In this document: positions 1 to 6,990 of the stretch, in pieces
Position numbering within the stretch: the first letter of the stretch is position 1
How the letters are laid out: the number at the start of each line of letters is the position of its first letter
Source of the DNA: Actinokineospora iranica
Lineage (GTDB): Bacteria; Actinomycetota; Actinomycetes; Mycobacteriales; Pseudonocardiaceae
Reading direction: 5' to 3'
Length of the DNA stretch: 54,573 nt
Assembly (NCBI RefSeq): GCF_900101685.1
Contig: NZ_FMZZ01000024.1
Span: forward strand, 1 to 54,573
The notes under the pieces: generated by a model
What the model saw: the letters and a program-made list of their open reading frames with translations, nothing else
Database searches by the model: none
What the model was told of the DNA's origin: nothing
Position numbers and translations under genes: made by a program

Positions 1-536
1 TACGGCCGCCGAGTGGTCAACAGCTCGAACATCGGACGGGTGTGCAGGCGCGACCCGTTGGTCGAGATCGTGACCATCATCCCCAGATCCCACGCCGTCG
101 TGTAGACGTGCGGGAACAACTTGTCGATGGTCGGCTCGCCGCCGGTCAGTTGCAGCCACAGCACCCCGGCGTCGCGCATGATGTGCAGCACCCGCTCGCG
201 GTCGCGCCACTTGAGCCCCTCGAACCGCTTCAATCCGAGGTAGCAGTGCTCACAGTCGTAATTGCACCCGAGATTCAGCTCGTACGACGCTCGACCGAAG
301 CCGCGACTCGACGGCCGACGAACGATCACCACCTCGGCCAGAGACCGCCCCACGATGTCCATGCCCCACCGCTGACGAGCAGCATCGGCCAACCATTGCG
401 GGCACGACGCAACCGGATCGGCCGACGCGGTCAGCAACTCGCCGAACCGGCGTGACCCGATCCTGACCGCCTGCCGACTGTCCGGCCGTAAGACCAGGTA
501 CTCACCCAGAAACGGACTCGCGATCAACTCGTGCAT
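1..536 (-). CDS. Radical SAM enzyme, N-terminal part (runs off the left edge)
   Basis: About 178 residues are visible and the 3' end lies outside the window. The key motif is a CxxxCxxC cluster read as CNYDCEHC at about residue 93, which in radical SAM enzymes binds the 4Fe-4S cluster that cleaves S-adenosylmethionine. A GGEP motif follows (LQLTGGEPTIDKLFP), typical of the SAM-binding strand. The first 80 residues (start MHELIASPFLGEYLVL) precede the core and could be a peptide-recognition-like domain, which is only a guess. ATG at 536 is preceded by GGGGAG. It is the last visible gene of a tight minus-strand cassette, 29 nt after the previous stop. Radical SAM assignment is firm; substrate unknown. 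A peptide (RiPP) maturase is one possibility. Confidence 0.85.
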   Translation of the reverse strand, partial: MHELIASPFLGEYLVLRPDSRQAVRIGSRRFGELLTASADPVASCPQWLADAARQRWGMDIVGRSLAEVVIVRRPSSRGFGRASYELNLGCNYDCEHCYLGLKRFEGLKWRDRERVLHIMRDAGVLWLQLTGGEPTIDKLFPHVYTTAWDLGMMVTISTNGSRLHTRPMFELLTTRRP

Positions 537-565
537 CCCAGCTCCCCATCTACGGTTTCAGGTGA

Positions 566-916
566 TCAAGCAGCGAAACTGAGGGAGCGCGACCCCTCGG
601 TCTCTTTGCGCGCGACCAAGGTCCTTACCGCCGCGCTGCGGTAGTCGGCGCGGTCCAAGTACGGGCGCACGAGCGCAAGCGACCCCGGCAACTCAGGATC
701 GAAAATCACAAGCGTGGGCGCGTCGTCATGCGGACAACCCCGCGCCCTGGCCGTGACCACCGGCGCAGACGCCGCGCGCGCCGTCGCCACGGTCACCGCA
801 GCGCCATGCGGGTTCGCGTGCTGCCCCCGCGACGGGAACAAGTAGTAGAAAACCGTCAGGCCCAGGACGAAACAACAGACCACGACGACAGCCGAAAAAT
901 ACCCGAAAAACGACAT
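566..916 (-). CDS. Small membrane-anchored protein of the radical SAM cassette
   Basis: 116 residues. It starts MSFFGYF and has one hydrophobic segment at about residues 6-27 (VVVVCCFVLGLTVFYYL), then an extracellular or cytosolic tail rich in Ala/Val, a CPHDD motif, and a C-terminal segment ending SRSLSFAA. I do not recognise a family. ATG at 916 was chosen over the upstream start of the same frame because GGAGAGG sits 6 nt before it and the hydrophobic segment follows at once. It lies 47 nt after the preceding gene and 29 nt before the radical SAM gene, so co-transcription is likely. It could anchor the cassette to the membrane or be a substrate; the sequence does not decide. Confidence 0.6.
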   Translation of the reverse strand: MSFFGYFSAVVVVCCFVLGLTVFYYLFPSRGQHANPHGAAVTVATARAASAPVVTARARGCPHDDAPTLVIFDPELPGSLALVRPYLDRADYRSAAVRTLVARKETEGSRSLSFAA

Positions 917-963
917 AGAAAACCTCTCCGCCCAAAAGAACCAAAGGGAATCGACCAGTCGAG

Positions 964-1314
964 TTATCGACCGGGAAACCACTCTCGCCCGGCATTCCCA
1001 GGTGAGCCGTGACTTTGGACCCGACGCGACGGCGCCCCGGGTTCGCCGGGGTTCGGCACATCGAACAGTTCTATGACGACTTCGACCAAGCCGCGACAGC
1101 GAGCGCTCCATACCACGTTCTCAAGCGCGAAGAGGTTCGGATTGCCCCCGTCAGCCGCTGAGCGAACCGCCGTGACGTCGCCCTCGGCCCGCACGTGGAC
1201 GACATCAATGAAAGGCTCTTCCCACGCGAACGTGAAGACAAGGGAATCTTCGCTTTCCAGGCAGCGAAATCCGCGCGCTACCAAGGCGTTCAGAGCGTCA
1301 TCACTGCTGTGCAT
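964..1314 (-). CDS. Conserved-looking 116-residue protein B of the radical SAM cassette
   Basis: Starts MHSSDDALNALVARGFRC; alternating hydrophobic strands (DSLVFTFAW, FIDVVHVRAEGDVTAV) suggest a small alpha/beta fold over the first 85 residues, followed by a Pro/Arg-rich tail. Layout resembles the preceding protein A: both have a (V/L)xARGF or LRAAGF motif near residue 12, a two-strand hairpin, an NP turn and a final hydrophobic helix, so the two may be diverged paralogues. ATG at 1314 overlaps the end of protein A by 14 nt, which supports translation coupling. No known family recognised. Confidence 0.6.
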   Translation of the reverse strand: MHSSDDALNALVARGFRCLESEDSLVFTFAWEEPFIDVVHVRAEGDVTAVRSAADGGNPNLFALENVVWSARCRGLVEVVIELFDVPNPGEPGAPSRRVQSHGSPGNAGREWFPGR

Positions 1315-1651
1315 GACGCCCCCTGCTGTACCAACCAGTCGTCTCCGCGCTACCAGACGCGACGGATGCATCCGACCCATGCTGTTCCGAACACAGCAGT
1401 TCATCGACGATGACAGCGAACGAGGCCGCGCTCGATGGTTGCCCGGTAGGCTCGAAAGGATTCGCCCAGTCACGCGACAACGGCAACCGGGCACTGAGCG
1501 CATAATCGTCACCCCACGCGCTGACGACCTCCAGTTGTCCCGACTGGCACCGCACGAAGAGCAGACCCGAGTCGAGGCCCTCAGTATCGAGCGACGGACT
1601 GACGACAAACCCGGCGGCGCGCAGGCGCGCAACCACATGGTGATCGCTCAT
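1301..1651 (-). CDS. 116-residue protein A of the radical SAM cassette
   Basis: Starts MSDHHVVARLRAAGFVV. Strand-like segments (SGLLFVRCQSGQLEVVSAW, DDYALSARLPL) and a helix near residue 80 (SFAVIVDELL), then a Ser/Gly-rich tail. The ATG at 1651 overlaps the stop of the 42-residue protein upstream (ATGA), and AAGGAGG lies just before it, so this start is well supported. Function unknown. Codon use and start signals fit a real gene; similarity in layout to protein B suggests duplication within the cassette. Confidence 0.65.
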   Translation of the reverse strand: MSDHHVVARLRAAGFVVSPSLDTEGLDSGLLFVRCQSGQLEVVSAWGDDYALSARLPLSRDWANPFEPTGQPSSAASFAVIVDELLCSEQHGSDASVASGSAETTGWYSRGRHAQQ

Positions 1652-1776
1652 CGGTCCTCCTTCTTTCGCTTATCGCGCCGCGCAAACCTCACCCAGTCGT
1701 CTACAGGTCTTGCCAACGCGCCGAGGAACCAAAGAGCCGCGGCGACGACGAAGACGACCTGCTGCGTCAAAGACAC
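1648..1776 (-). CDS. 42-residue single-pass membrane protein, first gene of the radical SAM cassette
   Basis: GTG start at 1776 with GGGAGG 7 nt upstream. Residues 5-21 form a hydrophobic helix (QQVVFVVAAALWFLGALA), followed by DDWVRF and a strongly basic tail ending RRDKRKKEDR, which predicts an N-out, C-in topology. The stop overlaps the next ATG (ATGA), so it is coupled to protein A. Short, but the Shine-Dalgarno, the overlap and the membrane pattern together make it credible. It heads the minus-strand cassette and faces the divergent DUF6879 operon. Confidence 0.55.
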   Translation of the reverse strand: MSLTQQVVFVVAAALWFLGALARPVDDWVRFARRDKRKKEDR

Positions 1777-1910
1777 CGACCAACCTCCCGCCAACCTCCG
1801 GCGCCACAGCGCGGCGCGCCCGATGCGGGACCGGCCGACACCTGAGGTAGGTGTGGACTCGCGAAGCCCGCAGGCTCACTGTCTCCAATCCGCCTTCTCA
1901 GTGCAAGCAA

Positions 1911-2034
1911 TCCGAGCAATTCTTGCGCACTCTTACGCCGTTCGGAGTACTGTTTTCACTCTCAGTGGCCTCCCCTTCGCCAGCTTTGACGTGCAGCGGC
2001 GTAGCTTGTGCGAGAGTTGCGCAGATTGCTCGGA
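1911..2034. promoter_or_regulatory. Divergent intergenic region with inverted repeat arms
   Basis: The 277 bp between the two divergent cassettes (1777-2053) hold an imperfect inverted repeat: TCCGAGCAATTCTTGCGCA at 1911-1929 and its near complement TGCGCAGATTGCTCGGA at 2018-2034. Spacing of about 90 bp suits a regulator binding both sides of a divergent promoter, perhaps the XRE protein encoded downstream. No convincing -35/-10 pair was found, so promoter positions are not given. Confidence 0.35.
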
Positions 2035-2053
2035 GCCGCACCAAGGAGGGCAC

Positions 2054-2260
2054 ATGAAGTTGACGTTCCTCGGCACGACCAGCAACAGCGGTTCGTGCCC
2101 CAACCTCTACGCAACAGATCGAGGCACGTACGTCGTGCAGGGCGCCAAGATCACCGATGCCGAGGCGCTGGAGGCTCTTCGGGAGCGTGGCCTGCCCGAC
2201 CACGAGACCGCCGTCGAGATTCCTGTCGAGCTGCTGCGCTTCGCTCCCAAGGGCGCGTGA
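2054..2260 (+). CDS. 68-residue protein found upstream of DUF6879 genes
   Basis: Starts MKLTFLGTTSNSGSCP, with LYATDRGTYVVQGAKI in the middle and an LPDHETAVEIP segment near the end. From memory, short proteins of this type recur directly upstream of DUF6879 genes in actinomycetes. Role unknown; possibly a partner in the XRE/DUF397 regulatory module. AAGGAGGG lies 4 nt before the ATG, and the stop overlaps the next start (TGATG), so the two are coupled. The ATG at 2054 was preferred to longer readings that lack coding character. Confidence 0.75.
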   Translation: MKLTFLGTTSNSGSCPNLYATDRGTYVVQGAKITDAEALEALRERGLPDHETAVEIPVELLRFAPKGA

Positions 2261-2784
2261 TGCCGGATCTGGTCCGCGGAGAGGATTTTGCCAGTCTGTT
2301 CCGTCGCTTCACCCGTTCGGCTTGGCGCTGGGAAGCCCAAGGGACATACCGGCAACCCGACGAGGTAGCGCCCTGGCAACGCTGGCGGGAGGGCGTCCCT
2401 GTTGCGAATGATCTTGATTGGCTGGGGCCGTGGCTCGATGATGTGCGCGCCGCTACCCGCGCAGGCAAGCGGTTCGAGAGAGTGCGACTGGTCACTGACC
2501 CGTTGACGGAGTACCTGCGGTGGCAGATGGAGGTCACGCCGGCAAACATCGAGGCAGGCGAGGTCATTCGCCTGCTTCCAGCGGCCGACGCGCGAGCGCT
2601 AGGTCTGCCGGTTCACGACTTCTGGCTGTTTGACGACGAGAGGGTCGCTGTCCTGCACTTCGGTGATACCGGCCTGACAGGAGCCGAGATCATCACGGAC
2701 CCGGCTACGGTGGCGCAACATCAGTCTTGGCGTGACGTAGCGTGGCGACACGCGGTCGCGTTCGAGGACTACGCATCGCTATAG
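2260..2784 (+). CDS. DUF6879 family protein
   Basis: 174 residues, starting MPDLVRGEDFASLFRRF. The order of motifs matches DUF6879: FRRFTRSAWRWE, then YLRWQMEVTPANIEAGE, LPVHDFWLFDD, and VAWRHAVAFEDY near the C-terminus. DUF6879 proteins are an uncharacterised actinobacterial family usually encoded beside XRE/DUF5753 regulators and DUF397 proteins, as here. Start ATG overlaps the previous stop. Downstream, 16 nt separate it from the XRE gene. Biochemical role unknown. Confidence 0.85.
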   Translation: MPDLVRGEDFASLFRRFTRSAWRWEAQGTYRQPDEVAPWQRWREGVPVANDLDWLGPWLDDVRAATRAGKRFERVRLVTDPLTEYLRWQMEVTPANIEAGEVIRLLPAADARALGLPVHDFWLFDDERVAVLHFGDTGLTGAEIITDPATVAQHQSWRDVAWRHAVAFEDYASL

Positions 2785-2800
2785 CCATCAAGAGGAGCCC

Positions 2801-3667
2801 GTGAGCAGCACGCCCGACAAGCGCCGTCTTGAGTTCGCCGACGAGCTTCGACGTCTCCGTGTCGAGGCTGGCTTGTCGGGCAAACAACTCGCGGGCAAGG
2901 TCAACTGGCACCCGTCCAAGGTGTCGAAGATCGAGAACGGCAGGCAGGACCCGACCGACTCCGACGTCTCGACATGGCTTGATGCCGTCGAGGCGTCGGA
3001 GTCGGTTGTAGGCCGTATGCGGGATGATCTACGCGGAATCCGGATCGCTTCCAACTCATGGAAGCGGCAGCTTCGCACCGGCCACAGCAGCCGACAGCAG
3101 TACAGCAGCGAAATCGAAAGCAAAGCGAACGTAATCCGCGTATTCGAGTTGATAGTAGTTCCGGGTTTGGTTCAGATCGCCGAATACGCTCGGCACGTGT
3201 TCATCAAAGCTGCCGAGTTTCAAGAGACGCCACGTGACACGGATGACGCCCTACGCATCCGGCTTGAGCGTCAACGGGCGCTATACGACAGCGCGAAGCG
3301 CATCGAGCTGTTAATTTGCGAGTCGGCGTTGCGGTATTTCGTCTGCCCACCAGAGGTGATGGTTGCGCAGATCGACCGTCTTCTCGCACTGCTCGGCCTG
3401 TCAACAGTTCGATTCGGCGTCATCCCGCTGGACACGCAGATGCCAGCCGTGCCGACCAATGGCTTCTGGATCGTCGGCAACACGGTCCTCATCGAAACAG
3501 TGGACACAGAGATCAACACCGACTCTCCCACTGACTTGGCGACTTATCACAAGCTCGCGGACATGTTGTGGTCCGTGGCGGTCGAGGGTGACGACGCGCG
3601 CCGTATCCTGACGAACTGCTCGACCGCCATCGCACGAGCACATAATCTGACCAGAATTAACGAATAG
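2801..3667 (+). CDS. XRE-family regulator with C-terminal DUF5753 (Scr1-type antitoxin-like)
   Basis: 288 residues. The N-terminal 70 residues form a helix-turn-helix domain (EFADELRRLRVEAGLSGKQL, then WHPSKVSKIENGRQDPT). The rest fits DUF5753, including IVVPGLVQIAEYARHVF at about residue 112 and RFGVIPLDTQMPAVPTNGFW later. Such proteins bind DNA and are grouped with putative toxin-antitoxin regulators; the adjacent DUF397 protein is the usual partner. GTG at 2801 follows a GAGGAG motif. Followed after 15 nt by the DUF397 gene. Strong family assignment; target genes unknown. Confidence 0.9.
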   Translation: MSSTPDKRRLEFADELRRLRVEAGLSGKQLAGKVNWHPSKVSKIENGRQDPTDSDVSTWLDAVEASESVVGRMRDDLRGIRIASNSWKRQLRTGHSSRQQYSSEIESKANVIRVFELIVVPGLVQIAEYARHVFIKAAEFQETPRDTDDALRIRLERQRALYDSAKRIELLICESALRYFVCPPEVMVAQIDRLLALLGLSTVRFGVIPLDTQMPAVPTNGFWIVGNTVLIETVDTEINTDSPTDLATYHKLADMLWSVAVEGDDARRILTNCSTAIARAHNLTRINE

Positions 3668-3682
3668 AGCAGGACCACGAAC

Positions 3683-3874
3683 ATGAAACAAGCACAGTGG
3701 AGGAAGTCAAGTCACAGTGTGGGGAACCCCGAACAATGCGTCGAGGTCGCGCAGCTTAACGGCGCGGTAGCCGTCCGCGACAGCAAGAACCCCAACGGTC
3801 CCGTCGTGGTCATTTCCCATGGGCCGTTCATCGGCCTCCTAAGCAAGCTCAAAGACGTAGAACGGGCCAGCTAG
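3683..3874 (+). CDS. DUF397 domain protein
   Basis: 63 residues with the signature WRKSSHSVGNPEQCVEVAQL, then VAVRDSKNPNGP and an FIGLLSKLK end. DUF397 proteins are small partners of XRE/DUF5753 regulators in actinomycetes. Last gene of the plus-strand module; a strong hairpin terminator begins 14 nt after the stop. Whether it acts as toxin, antitoxin or co-regulator cannot be told from sequence. Confidence 0.9.
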   Translation: MKQAQWRKSSHSVGNPEQCVEVAQLNGAVAVRDSKNPNGPVVVISHGPFIGLLSKLKDVERAS

Positions 3875-3887
3875 TCATAGGCCGGTA

Positions 3888-3926
3888 GCGCAAGAGGCAC
3901 TCACTTCGGGTGGGTGCCCCTTGCGC
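3888..3926 (+). terminator. Hairpin terminator after the XRE/DUF397 operon
   Basis: Long nearly perfect stem: GCGCAAGAGGCACTCAC pairs with GTGGGTGCCCCTTGCGC around a TTCG-type loop. It sits just after the DUF397 stop and separates this operon from the convergent integrase unit. Confidence 0.8.
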
Positions 3927-3973
3927 ACGTCCAGCCTCTCTACGGGTGAAACCGGGAAGACCTTGCCCGTACC

Positions 3974-4234
3974 TCACTGCTTGCGGCGTGTCCGTGCCCG
4001 CGCGCTAAGCAGGGCCATGCGCGAGAAGTGCGCCGACCGGGCGCTCTCGGCCCGTCGAGCCCGCTCGTCAGGAGGCAGCGCGCCGTCCGGGTCGACCTGT
4101 GAGGCGAACCGGTCGCGGGAAGCCTTGCGCGCCGCTGCGGTTCGTGCCGACCAGTTCTCGGTCTTCGCCCATGAGGTGTGAGCCGCGATGCGAGCGCGAA
4201 GCGAGCGCTGTTCTGGTGTCATTCGTTCAGTCAT
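3974..4234 (-). CDS. Small conserved actinobacterial protein of unknown function
   Basis: 86 residues starting MTERMTPEQRSLRARIAAH, highly charged, with DPDGALPPDERARRAESAR and a basic C-terminus. I recall this family (RIAAHTSWA..TAAARKA..RF..DPDG.LPP.ERARRA) as a widespread hypothetical protein of actinomycetes, often near mobile or XRE loci. Mostly helical; no catalytic motif. The ATG at 4234 lies 30 nt after the integrase stop, so it is probably translated from the integrase transcript. Confidence 0.75.
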   Translation of the reverse strand: MTERMTPEQRSLRARIAAHTSWAKTENWSARTAAARKASRDRFASQVDPDGALPPDERARRAESARSAHFSRMALLSARARTRRKQ

Positions 4235-4264
4235 GAGACCAGCACAGCGCATCGCCGTCACCAA

Positions 4265-5194
4265 TCAGACCCTGTCGCCGAGTCGCATAGAGCGGTGCGA
4301 CGCATGGGCGCGTTCCGTGGCTGCGCTCGCGCCATACCGGCGAAGCATCTCCGGGGACTTCCACCCCATGATCCGCATAAGGTCGGTTTCGTTCCCTCCC
4401 TCGGCCTGCCAGTAGTGCGCGAGCGCGTGTCGGAACATGTGCGGGTGGATGTGCCCGACCTTCGCCTGCTCGGCACGACGCAGCAGCATCATCTTGACGC
4501 CGTCGTGCGTGAGTGCGCCTTTCCCGGTCGACCCCAACCACAACGCAGGCAACGCGGCTTGCTTGTGACGTCCCCGCAAACGGAGATAGCGGTGCAACGC
4601 TTGCGCGGTTTTCGCGCCGACCGGGATCGCCCTCGGGCGCCGCCCTTTGCCGGTGACGAGGATCGAATCGGTTTCGAGGTCGAGGTCGTCCAACAGCAGG
4701 TTGCTGACCTCGGCTCGTCGGCTACCGGTGTCCCACAGGACCCGCAATATCGCGGTGTCGCGTCGGTCTGCGAAGTCCTTGCCCTTGCACGTTTCGAGCA
4801 ACGCGCGCATCTGATCGATTGTCACGATCGGGATCGACTGCTCGGGCACGATCGGCGCCCTGGTCTTGTCCATCGGCGAACGGTCGATCTCGTCCTCGTT
4901 GACCAGCCACTTGAAGAACGTGCGCAGGCTCCGGTAGTTGTTGTGCGCGTTCCCCGCACTCGTTCGGCCGAGCAGATGAACCATGTAGTCGCGAATGTCC
5001 GACGGACGAATCGTGGTCGGCGCGATAGGCGTTTCCTGGGCATTCGCCCAGTCGCCGAGCAGACGAACCACGTGCAGGTAGATCCGCACCGTGTTGGCCG
5101 ACTTGTTGTCGGCTTCAAGTGATCGACGCCACTCGCTGGCGAGGCTTCCCCATTCGCCCGAGGCGTACTTGTACGGGGTCTTCATGGCTTCCAT
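4265..5194 (-). CDS. Tyrosine recombinase (phage-type integrase), first of two
   Basis: 309 residues. Core-binding SAM-like domain at about 15-110 and catalytic domain at 125-300. The active-site set is complete: R159 in TGSRRAE, K183 in TGKGRRPR, H252-xx-R255 in HPHMFRH, W278 in MGWKS and nucleophile Y287 in LRRYGAS. It is a XerC/D-like enzyme quite unlike the 440-residue AICE integrase at 17469. Its start lies 107 bp left of the 44-bp att repeat at 5301, the normal place for an integrase relative to its own att site. That suggests the sequence to the left is a second island using the same tRNA-Thr target, or its remains. Confidence 0.92.
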   Translation of the reverse strand: MEAMKTPYKYASGEWGSLASEWRRSLEADNKSANTVRIYLHVVRLLGDWANAQETPIAPTTIRPSDIRDYMVHLLGRTSAGNAHNNYRSLRTFFKWLVNEDEIDRSPMDKTRAPIVPEQSIPIVTIDQMRALLETCKGKDFADRRDTAILRVLWDTGSRRAEVSNLLLDDLDLETDSILVTGKGRRPRAIPVGAKTAQALHRYLRLRGRHKQAALPALWLGSTGKGALTHDGVKMMLLRRAEQAKVGHIHPHMFRHALAHYWQAEGGNETDLMRIMGWKSPEMLRRYGASAATERAHASHRSMRLGDRV

Positions 5195-5300
5195 CCTGGT
5201 TCCGGTTTGTCACCAGGCGAGAGGACTGGGAGCGCTGTGCTCGCTCAATCCGGCACTACGGAGCGCCTCATCAGCCAGTTTCCGCAGGTCAGAAGCGGTC

Positions 5301-5344
5301 GGAGCCGGTGAGGGGACTTGAACCCCTAACCTTTCGCTTACAAG
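5301..5344. repeat. Left att site (attL), 44-bp partial copy of tRNA-Thr
   Basis: 44 bp identical to 18861-18904, covering the 3' half of tRNA-Thr from the anticodon loop to the CC of the 3' end. Outside the repeat the two copies diverge at once. The repeat is the crossover target of the AICE integrase. From 5345 to 5556 (about 210 bp) I see no gene, only the element's left arm. Confidence 0.9.
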
Positions 5345-5556
5345 ATCTCAGATGCACCGTTCCGAGCGTTGCCACTGATTCATCTGTGCTGGTCAGGGAC
5401 AAGCTTGCATCAGAAGAAGCGGCCCGCACTGGGCTGAACTGAGCCCCCATAGGAGCCCCCCGTTTCAGCACCGGAAGGCGCGTCCCCTTGCTCCGACCCC
5501 GCGGTTCATGAGGGCGTTCTCTGGCCTCCGGGGCGTGGTTGGGGGACTCTGGGGTT

Positions 5557-5986
5557 ATGCCTGGGAAGATGCGGACGTGTCCTGAGTGCCTGGGAAGCGG
5601 GCTGGCCCCGAACAGGACGGACTTCTGTGGGAGGTGTGGAGGCATTGGCGAGGTCATCGTCAGCGGCGTCACCCGAGGGGGCCTGTCCGCATGGCTGCGG
5701 CCCAGACGGGATGCTGCGCTGGCAGCAACCCAGCACGGACGACACCGGCCGCCTGGTGCTCACCGAGATGGAACACCCGTGCCCCGGTGGCTGCGCCCCC
5801 CAGTGGCGCTACCCAGCTGCTGAACGGGACCTGGTGGTCGACGTCCCCGACCACCAGGCCGCCACGGATGCGGCGCCACCGCCGACCCGTGCCCGTGGGC
5901 ACGCCGACGCGGCCCAGGAACTCCCTGACGCACTCGCCGCCCTGATCCAAGCAGCCGTGCGCCGAGCAGAAGGCCGCGCCGACTAG
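5557..5986 (+). pseudogene. Zinc-ribbon AICE protein with an apparent +1 frameshift
   Basis: Frame 1 from ATG 5557 reads MPGKMRTCPECLGSGLAPN and FCGRCGGIGEV, a DnaJ-like CxxCxGxG zinc pattern, then loses coding character. A second frame takes over near 5680 with CPHGCGPDGMLRWQQP and HPCPGGC and ends at 5986. Removing one G from the G5 run at 5677-5681 joins them as GVTRGACPHGC, giving one protein of about 143 residues with paired zinc-binding cysteines. So this is either one gene broken by an extra G (real or sequencing error) or two overlapping genes. First gene inside the left end of the AICE. Function unknown. Confidence 0.55.
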
Positions 5987-5996
5987 TGCGCCACCG

Positions 5997-6746
5997 TCAT
6001 TTCACGTCAGAGATCGCGTACTCGTAGAAAACCCAGTTACCGGCAAGCGCAGTCGACTCGCCGTATTCAACGACCGCTCCCTCAGCGTCAAGAAAATGGT
6101 TCCTGCTAAGGAGAACCGGCGAACCAGCTTCGATGCCCAGTTCGCCCGCGTCTTCGGAGCTAGCACCGCCGCCAGCGTGCTGTACATGGGTCGCGCTGAT
6201 GGCTCGTCCGGTGACTTCTTCGACATACCGGCTAGTGCCTTGAGGAATGCGGGAGCACTCAAGTAGCAACGGCGCTATCTCCGCAAGTTCACCCGCATAC
6301 CACGAAACAGACGTCGACAAAGGAACGTCATCAGCGTTGTACGTCGTGCGCCGTCGCTGGATGACCTGATCTCCCTCTGTGACGCCCAACGCTCCGGCCA
6401 CAGTCACGGGCGCAGGAACAAGGCCGGCAGAACGGATTTTGGCGTAGTGACCAGGTGGGTAAATCTTGCCGGTTCGCTGGATAGCAAGAACACGATCTTG
6501 CGCAGAAAGGTGTAGCGAGCCTCCCGCGACAACAGTGCCAATTCCAGGGACCGACCGAACTAGCCCCTCAGAGTTCAGCAGCCCCAGTGCCTTAGCAGCT
6601 GTGGCCATCGCGACATTCCACTCGCGGGTGATCCGGCGGGCGGACGGCACCGCGTCGTCCGGCTTTAGCTCGCCGCTCTTGATCCGACCTCGAATGTCGG
6701 CTGCGATCTGCACGTAGGGCGGTTCGGGCCGCTCTATGGACGGCAT
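5997..6746 (-). CDS. GntR-family regulator with UTRA domain (HutC type), AICE repressor
   Basis: 249 residues from the chosen ATG. Winged-helix DNA-binding domain at about 8-75 (YVQIAADIRGRIKSGELKPD, then PSARRITREWNV and a GIGTVV wing), followed by a UTRA ligand-binding fold (VIQRRRTTYNADDVPLSTSV ... YEYAISDVK end). ATG 6746 has GGGAG 9 nt upstream, better than the ATG at 6755 which has no room for one. KorSA of pSAM2 and KorA of pIJ101 are related repressors that keep transfer genes off. It is divergent from the transfer operon, and three matching palindromes in the gap fit autoregulation and repression of the promoter at 6852. Confidence 0.88.
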   Translation of the reverse strand: MPSIERPEPPYVQIAADIRGRIKSGELKPDDAVPSARRITREWNVAMATAAKALGLLNSEGLVRSVPGIGTVVAGGSLHLSAQDRVLAIQRTGKIYPPGHYAKIRSAGLVPAPVTVAGALGVTEGDQVIQRRRTTYNADDVPLSTSVSWYAGELAEIAPLLLECSRIPQGTSRYVEEVTGRAISATHVQHAGGGASSEDAGELGIEAGSPVLLSRNHFLDAEGAVVEYGESTALAGNWVFYEYAISDVK

Positions 6747-6774
6747 GTGGCTCATCTCCCAGGTAGAGCACTCC

Positions 6775-6880
6775 GGGCGTACTAGGACACCTACAGGTTA
6801 GCTCCCGGTGCTACAGGGACAAACCTGCAACAGGTGCTCTAGTACGCCTACTTGACAGCGTTCTAGTACACCTCTAACGT
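6775..6880 (+). promoter_or_regulatory. Transfer-operon promoter with three palindromic GntR operators
   Basis: Three 18-bp sites share a CTAGTAC core: 6775-6792 (inverted), 6832-6849 and 6856-6873. The idealised form is the palindrome AGGTGTnCTAGnACACCT. The third site overlaps TTGACA (6852-6857) and lies before TAACGT (6875-6880), a -35/-10 pair with 17-bp spacing reading rightward into the transfer operon. The first site sits just upstream of the GntR gene. Steric repression of both divergent promoters is the natural reading. Confidence 0.7.
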
Positions 6881-6934
6881 CTGTGGTGTTGCAGGCGTCG
6901 CAGGAGAGACAGACGACGCAGTGACAGCAAGAAG

Positions 6935-6964
6935 CCCCGACCGGTGCTGGAACACCGGCCGGGG
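6935..6964 (+). promoter_or_regulatory. Leader hairpin of the transfer operon
   Basis: CCCCGACCGGTG pairs with CACCGGCCGGGG across a 6-nt loop, between the promoter and the ribosome-binding site of the first gene. No T-run follows, so it may be an attenuator, an mRNA stabiliser, or a remnant terminator. Confidence 0.5.
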
Positions 6965-6990
6965 CGTCGCATCCGGCTTTGGGAGGACAG

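Noticed and set aside
1073..2260. 395-codon plus-strand frame over the radical SAM cassette
   Set aside because: Only its last 69 codons (from 2054) look real; the rest is antisense to the small cassette genes.
5289..5672. Minus-strand frame of 127 codons over attL
   Set aside because: It translates the tRNA fragment (CKRKVRGSSPLTGS type peptide) and low-complexity sequence; no ribosome-binding site or domain.
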